Both the position numbers and the translations under genes were made by a program. The notes under the pieces are model-generated. The model did no database searches. It was not told the DNA's origin and saw only the letters and a list, made by a program, of their open reading frames with translations. 63,397 nucleotides of DNA from JBBDSJ01 sp040905025 (GTDB lineage: Bacteria; Pseudomonadota; Gammaproteobacteria; Methylohalomonadales; Methylohalomonadaceae): contig JBBDSJ010000008.1 of NCBI GenBank assembly GCA_040905025.1, positions 1-63,397 on the forward strand, written 5' to 3'. Below, piece after piece: positions 61,535-63,397 of the stretch (positions are counted from its first letter, which is position 1; the number at the start of each line of letters is the position of its first letter).

Positions 61535-62590
61535 ATGCTCAATCCGAAGACCATCAACGACCTATCTGAACGCAGCCTGTATCTGTTCCGGGCGCTGGTA
61601 GAGCATTACATCAACGACGGGCAACCGGTGGGCTCGCGCACGCTCGCGCGCGAAACCGAGCTCGACCTGAGTCCGGCTACTATCCGCAATGTGATGGCGG
61701 ATCTTGAAGATATGGGGCTGATTGTTTCTCCGCATACATCGTCGGGCCGCGTTCCTACAGCCAGAGGCTACCGGCTTTTTATCGACAGCCTGATGCGCAT
61801 GAATCAGCTGGATACAAGCGAAGTCGCCCGCATCGCTGCGCAACTTGAGCCTGATGCTGATATCAAGGCTCTGCTGGAGCGGACATCGTCGATGCTGTCA
61901 GAAATCACCCATCTGGCCGGCATTGTGATGTTGCCACGCGTTGAACAAAAATCCCTGCAGCATGTTGAGTTTGTGCACCTGGCCGATAATCGTGTGCTGG
62001 TGATACTGGTGATGAGTGACAATGAAGTACAAAACCGGATTATTCACACAGCACGTACCTACAGCAGCAGCGAACTGCAGCAGGCAAGCAATTATGTGAA
62101 CGAGAATTTTGTCGGCAAGGATCTCAAGGTTGTACGCGATATGCTGGTGCACGAACTGAAAAAAACCCGCGACGATGCCAACCAGATCATGCAAACCGCG
62201 ATCAAGATGGCGCAACGGGCAATGTTCGGCGAAGAAAGCAAAAACGGTGATTATGTGCTTGCCGGTCAAACCAATCTGATGGAAGTGGCCGAATTGTCGG
62301 ATGTTGAAAAACTCAGACGTCTGTTTGAAAGCTTCGGTCAGAAGCGTGATATTCTGCATTTGCTCGACCAGGCCATTCACGCCAAGGGTGTGCAGATATT
62401 TATCGGCGAGGAATCCGGCTATGACGTGCTGGATGCCTGCAGTGTCGTGACATCGCCGTATGCCGTTGACGGTGAAGTTCTGGGTGTGCTGGGTGTGATC
62501 GGGCCGACCCGCATGCCCTATGATCGGGTCATCCCGATTGTTGATGTGACCGCGAAAATGCTCGGCGCGGCCTTGAATTCGAGAAATTAA
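61535..62590 (+). CDS. hrcA: heat-inducible transcription repressor HrcA
   Basis: HrcA binds CIRCE elements and is kept active by GroE. The ATG at 61535 gives 351 residues; a TTG eight codons earlier is an alternative. The N-terminal winged helix (SERSLYLFRALVEHYINDGQPVGS, LDLSPATIRNVMADLEDMGL, TSSGRVPTARGYRLFID) and the GAF-like part (FIGEESGYDVLDACSVV, VLGVIGPTRMPYDRVI) are complete. It heads hrcA-grpE-dnaK. Confidence 0.95.
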   Translation: MLNPKTINDLSERSLYLFRALVEHYINDGQPVGSRTLARETELDLSPATIRNVMADLEDMGLIVSPHTSSGRVPTARGYRLFIDSLMRMNQLDTSEVARIAAQLEPDADIKALLERTSSMLSEITHLAGIVMLPRVEQKSLQHVEFVHLADNRVLVILVMSDNEVQNRIIHTARTYSSSELQQASNYVNENFVGKDLKVVRDMLVHELKKTRDDANQIMQTAIKMAQRAMFGEESKNGDYVLAGQTNLMEVAELSDVEKLRRLFESFGQKRDILHLLDQAIHAKGVQIFIGEESGYDVLDACSVVTSPYAVDGEVLGVLGVIGPTRMPYDRVIPIVDVTAKMLGAALNSRN

Positions 62591-62675
62591 TCCCCAACTG
62601 AATCTATTAGTCCCGGCTGAAATATCGCCGTCGGCTGGCTATTGACAAAATTTATTAATTAAATCAGAGGTTTGC

Positions 62676-63287
62676 ATGGTGAATCAGGCCCCAGATACGG
62701 AACAGCAGGCACGTAACAACACGCACAAGCAGACGGATGAACAAATTGATCTGGCTGCAGAAGACGTACTGACAGGTGATGTTGAGACTGCAGCAGCAGA
62801 CAGTGATACCGGTGCCAGCGAATCCACGGCGTCAGATGACTTGCAGCAGGCCCTGGAGGCAGCAGAAGCAAAAGCCAGCGAGCACTGGAACCACTTGCTG
62901 CGTGTTCAGGCTGAGATGGAAAATCTGCGCAAGCGCACCAGCCGTGACATTGAAAATGCACATAAATTTGCGCTGGAACGCTTTGTCAACGAGCTCCTGC
63001 CGGTGGTCGACAGCCTTGAGCTCGGAATAGTTAATGCCGGCGACGAAGCCGGCAGCCTGCGCGAGGGGATGGAGTTGACGCTGAAAATGCTGCGTGACGT
63101 GCTGGCCAAGTTCGGTGTGGTGCAGATTGACCCGGTCGGTGAAAAATTCAATCCGGAACTGCATGAAGCAGTGTCGATGCAGGAAAACGGCGATGTCGCC
63201 AGCGGCCATGTGATCGCGGTGATGCAGAAAGGCTACAGCCTGAATGAGCGGCTGGTACGTCCGGCCATGGTCGCGGTGGCCAGGTAA
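62676..63287 (+). CDS. grpE: nucleotide exchange factor GrpE
   Basis: GrpE releases ADP from DnaK. 203 residues: an acidic, Ala/Thr-rich disordered N-terminus (1-60), the long helix (HWNHLLRVQAEMENLRKRTSRDIENAHKFA), the four-helix part and the beta-domain ending HVIAVMQKGYSLNERLVRPAMVAVAR. GAGG lies a few bases before the ATG. TTGACA at 62642 might be a -35 box but no -10 is clear. It follows hrcA by 85 bases. Confidence 0.96.
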   Translation: MVNQAPDTEQQARNNTHKQTDEQIDLAAEDVLTGDVETAAADSDTGASESTASDDLQQALEAAEAKASEHWNHLLRVQAEMENLRKRTSRDIENAHKFALERFVNELLPVVDSLELGIVNAGDEAGSLREGMELTLKMLRDVLAKFGVVQIDPVGEKFNPELHEAVSMQENGDVASGHVIAVMQKGYSLNERLVRPAMVAVAR

Positions 63288-63301
63288 TCAGCCTGCCGTT
63301 G

Positions 63302-63330
63302 CTTGAATTCACAGTAGCCATCCCCATATA
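63302..63330 (+). promoter_or_regulatory. sigma-32 (RpoH) promoter of dnaK
   Basis: CTTGAA-N14-CCCCATATA matches the RpoH consensus CTTGAA-N13/17-CCCCATNTA. It is 48 bp before the dnaK ATG and just after the grpE stop. Confidence 0.85.
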
Positions 63331-63377
63331 GACACTAACAGTTTTTTTGAATACACGAATTTTTGGAGAATTTAACC

Positions 63378-63397
63378 ATGGGCAAGATAATCGGTAT
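63378..63397 (+). CDS. dnaK: chaperone DnaK, first six codons (runs off the window)
   Basis: ATG GGC AAG ATA ATC GGT (MGKIIG) is the invariant DnaK start, and the position after grpE is standard. TTGGAGAA lies about ten bases before. Only the start is in the window. Confidence 0.93.

Noticed and set aside
1..63397. CRISPR arrays, tRNA or rRNA genes, complete insertion sequences, integrase or transposase genes
   Set aside because: None seen on either strand; the only stable RNA gene recognised with confidence is ssrA.

Overview
The window is a 63.4 kb chromosomal segment from a non-enteric gammaproteobacterium. Three things support this: the conserved order smpB-ratA-rnfH-bamE-fur-recN-grpE-dnaK (Pseudomonas-like, with insertions), the lptD-surA-pdxA-rsmA cluster, and a tmRNA whose tag reads ANNIVANDDNYALAA. 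Most of it is housekeeping DNA. A 100-N assembly gap at 6313-6412 is flanked by the same 55 bp on both sides and probably hides nothing.

Layout. 1-2.9 kb: start of a DsrE-like gene, then the molybdate transporter modABC (minus). 2.9-6.5 kb: an alkyltransferase-like DNA repair protein, apaH-apaG, comM and ubiK. 6.5-11.2 kb: a nitrogen module with a TorF-type porin, glnK-amtB and a second glnK-amtB pair. It is headed by two NtrC-type sites 31 bp apart and a sigma-54 promoter, an arrangement like that of glnA. 11.6-13.5 kb: a double cNMP-domain/rhodanese fusion and aroE. 13.7-19.3 kb: lptD-surA-pdxA-rsmA (minus); the apaGH genes often found at its end lie 10 kb away. 19.6-26.2 kb: an RND efflux adaptor and pump, an SDR and a DUF2254 membrane protein. 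26.2-38.5 kb: a diguanylate cyclase, an RnfB-like ferredoxin, metG, mrp, dcd, cysG, a large Cache-PAS-PAS-GAF-GGDEF-EAL protein with an upstream CRP-type site, msrB and lexA. 38.6-42.7 kb: a 53-residue peptide ending in a clamp-binding-like motif, an FkbM methyltransferase, a candidate Crp-activated small RNA, ispG and an OmpA/TSP3 protein.

42.8-51.4 kb is accessory DNA ending exactly at the 3' end of ssrA. It holds a ParA orphan and intact cargo (thiolase, universal stress protein, an AOC-barrel-like protein, a HigB/HigA-ImmA toxin-antitoxin pair). It also holds many fragments: an efflux adaptor fused to a TolC tail, a second TolC tail, a LysR tail, a DUF6671-like C-terminus, an internally deleted copy of the HigA-ImmA gene and the first 26 codons of a DNA methyltransferase. 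Att-like copies of the ssrA end flank the toxin-antitoxin module, and no integrase is present. 51.4-63.4 kb: ssrA, smpB, an NSS transporter, ratA, rnfH, btuCDF, bamE, fur, recN, nadK, and the heat-shock genes hrcA-grpE-dnaK with a CIRCE element and a sigma-32 promoter.

The strongest observations beyond routine annotation are these: (i) a putative minus-strand sRNA at 39.8-39.9 kb, with tandem perfect CRP-type sites, one at exactly -41.5 from the inferred start, and a C-rich anti-Shine-Dalgarno terminator loop; (ii) a symmetric pair of GTTC-N7-GTTC boxes (the alphaproteobacterial LexA box type) before lexA; (iii) the glnA-like NtrC/sigma-54 enhancer; (iv) the layered island scars at ssrA.
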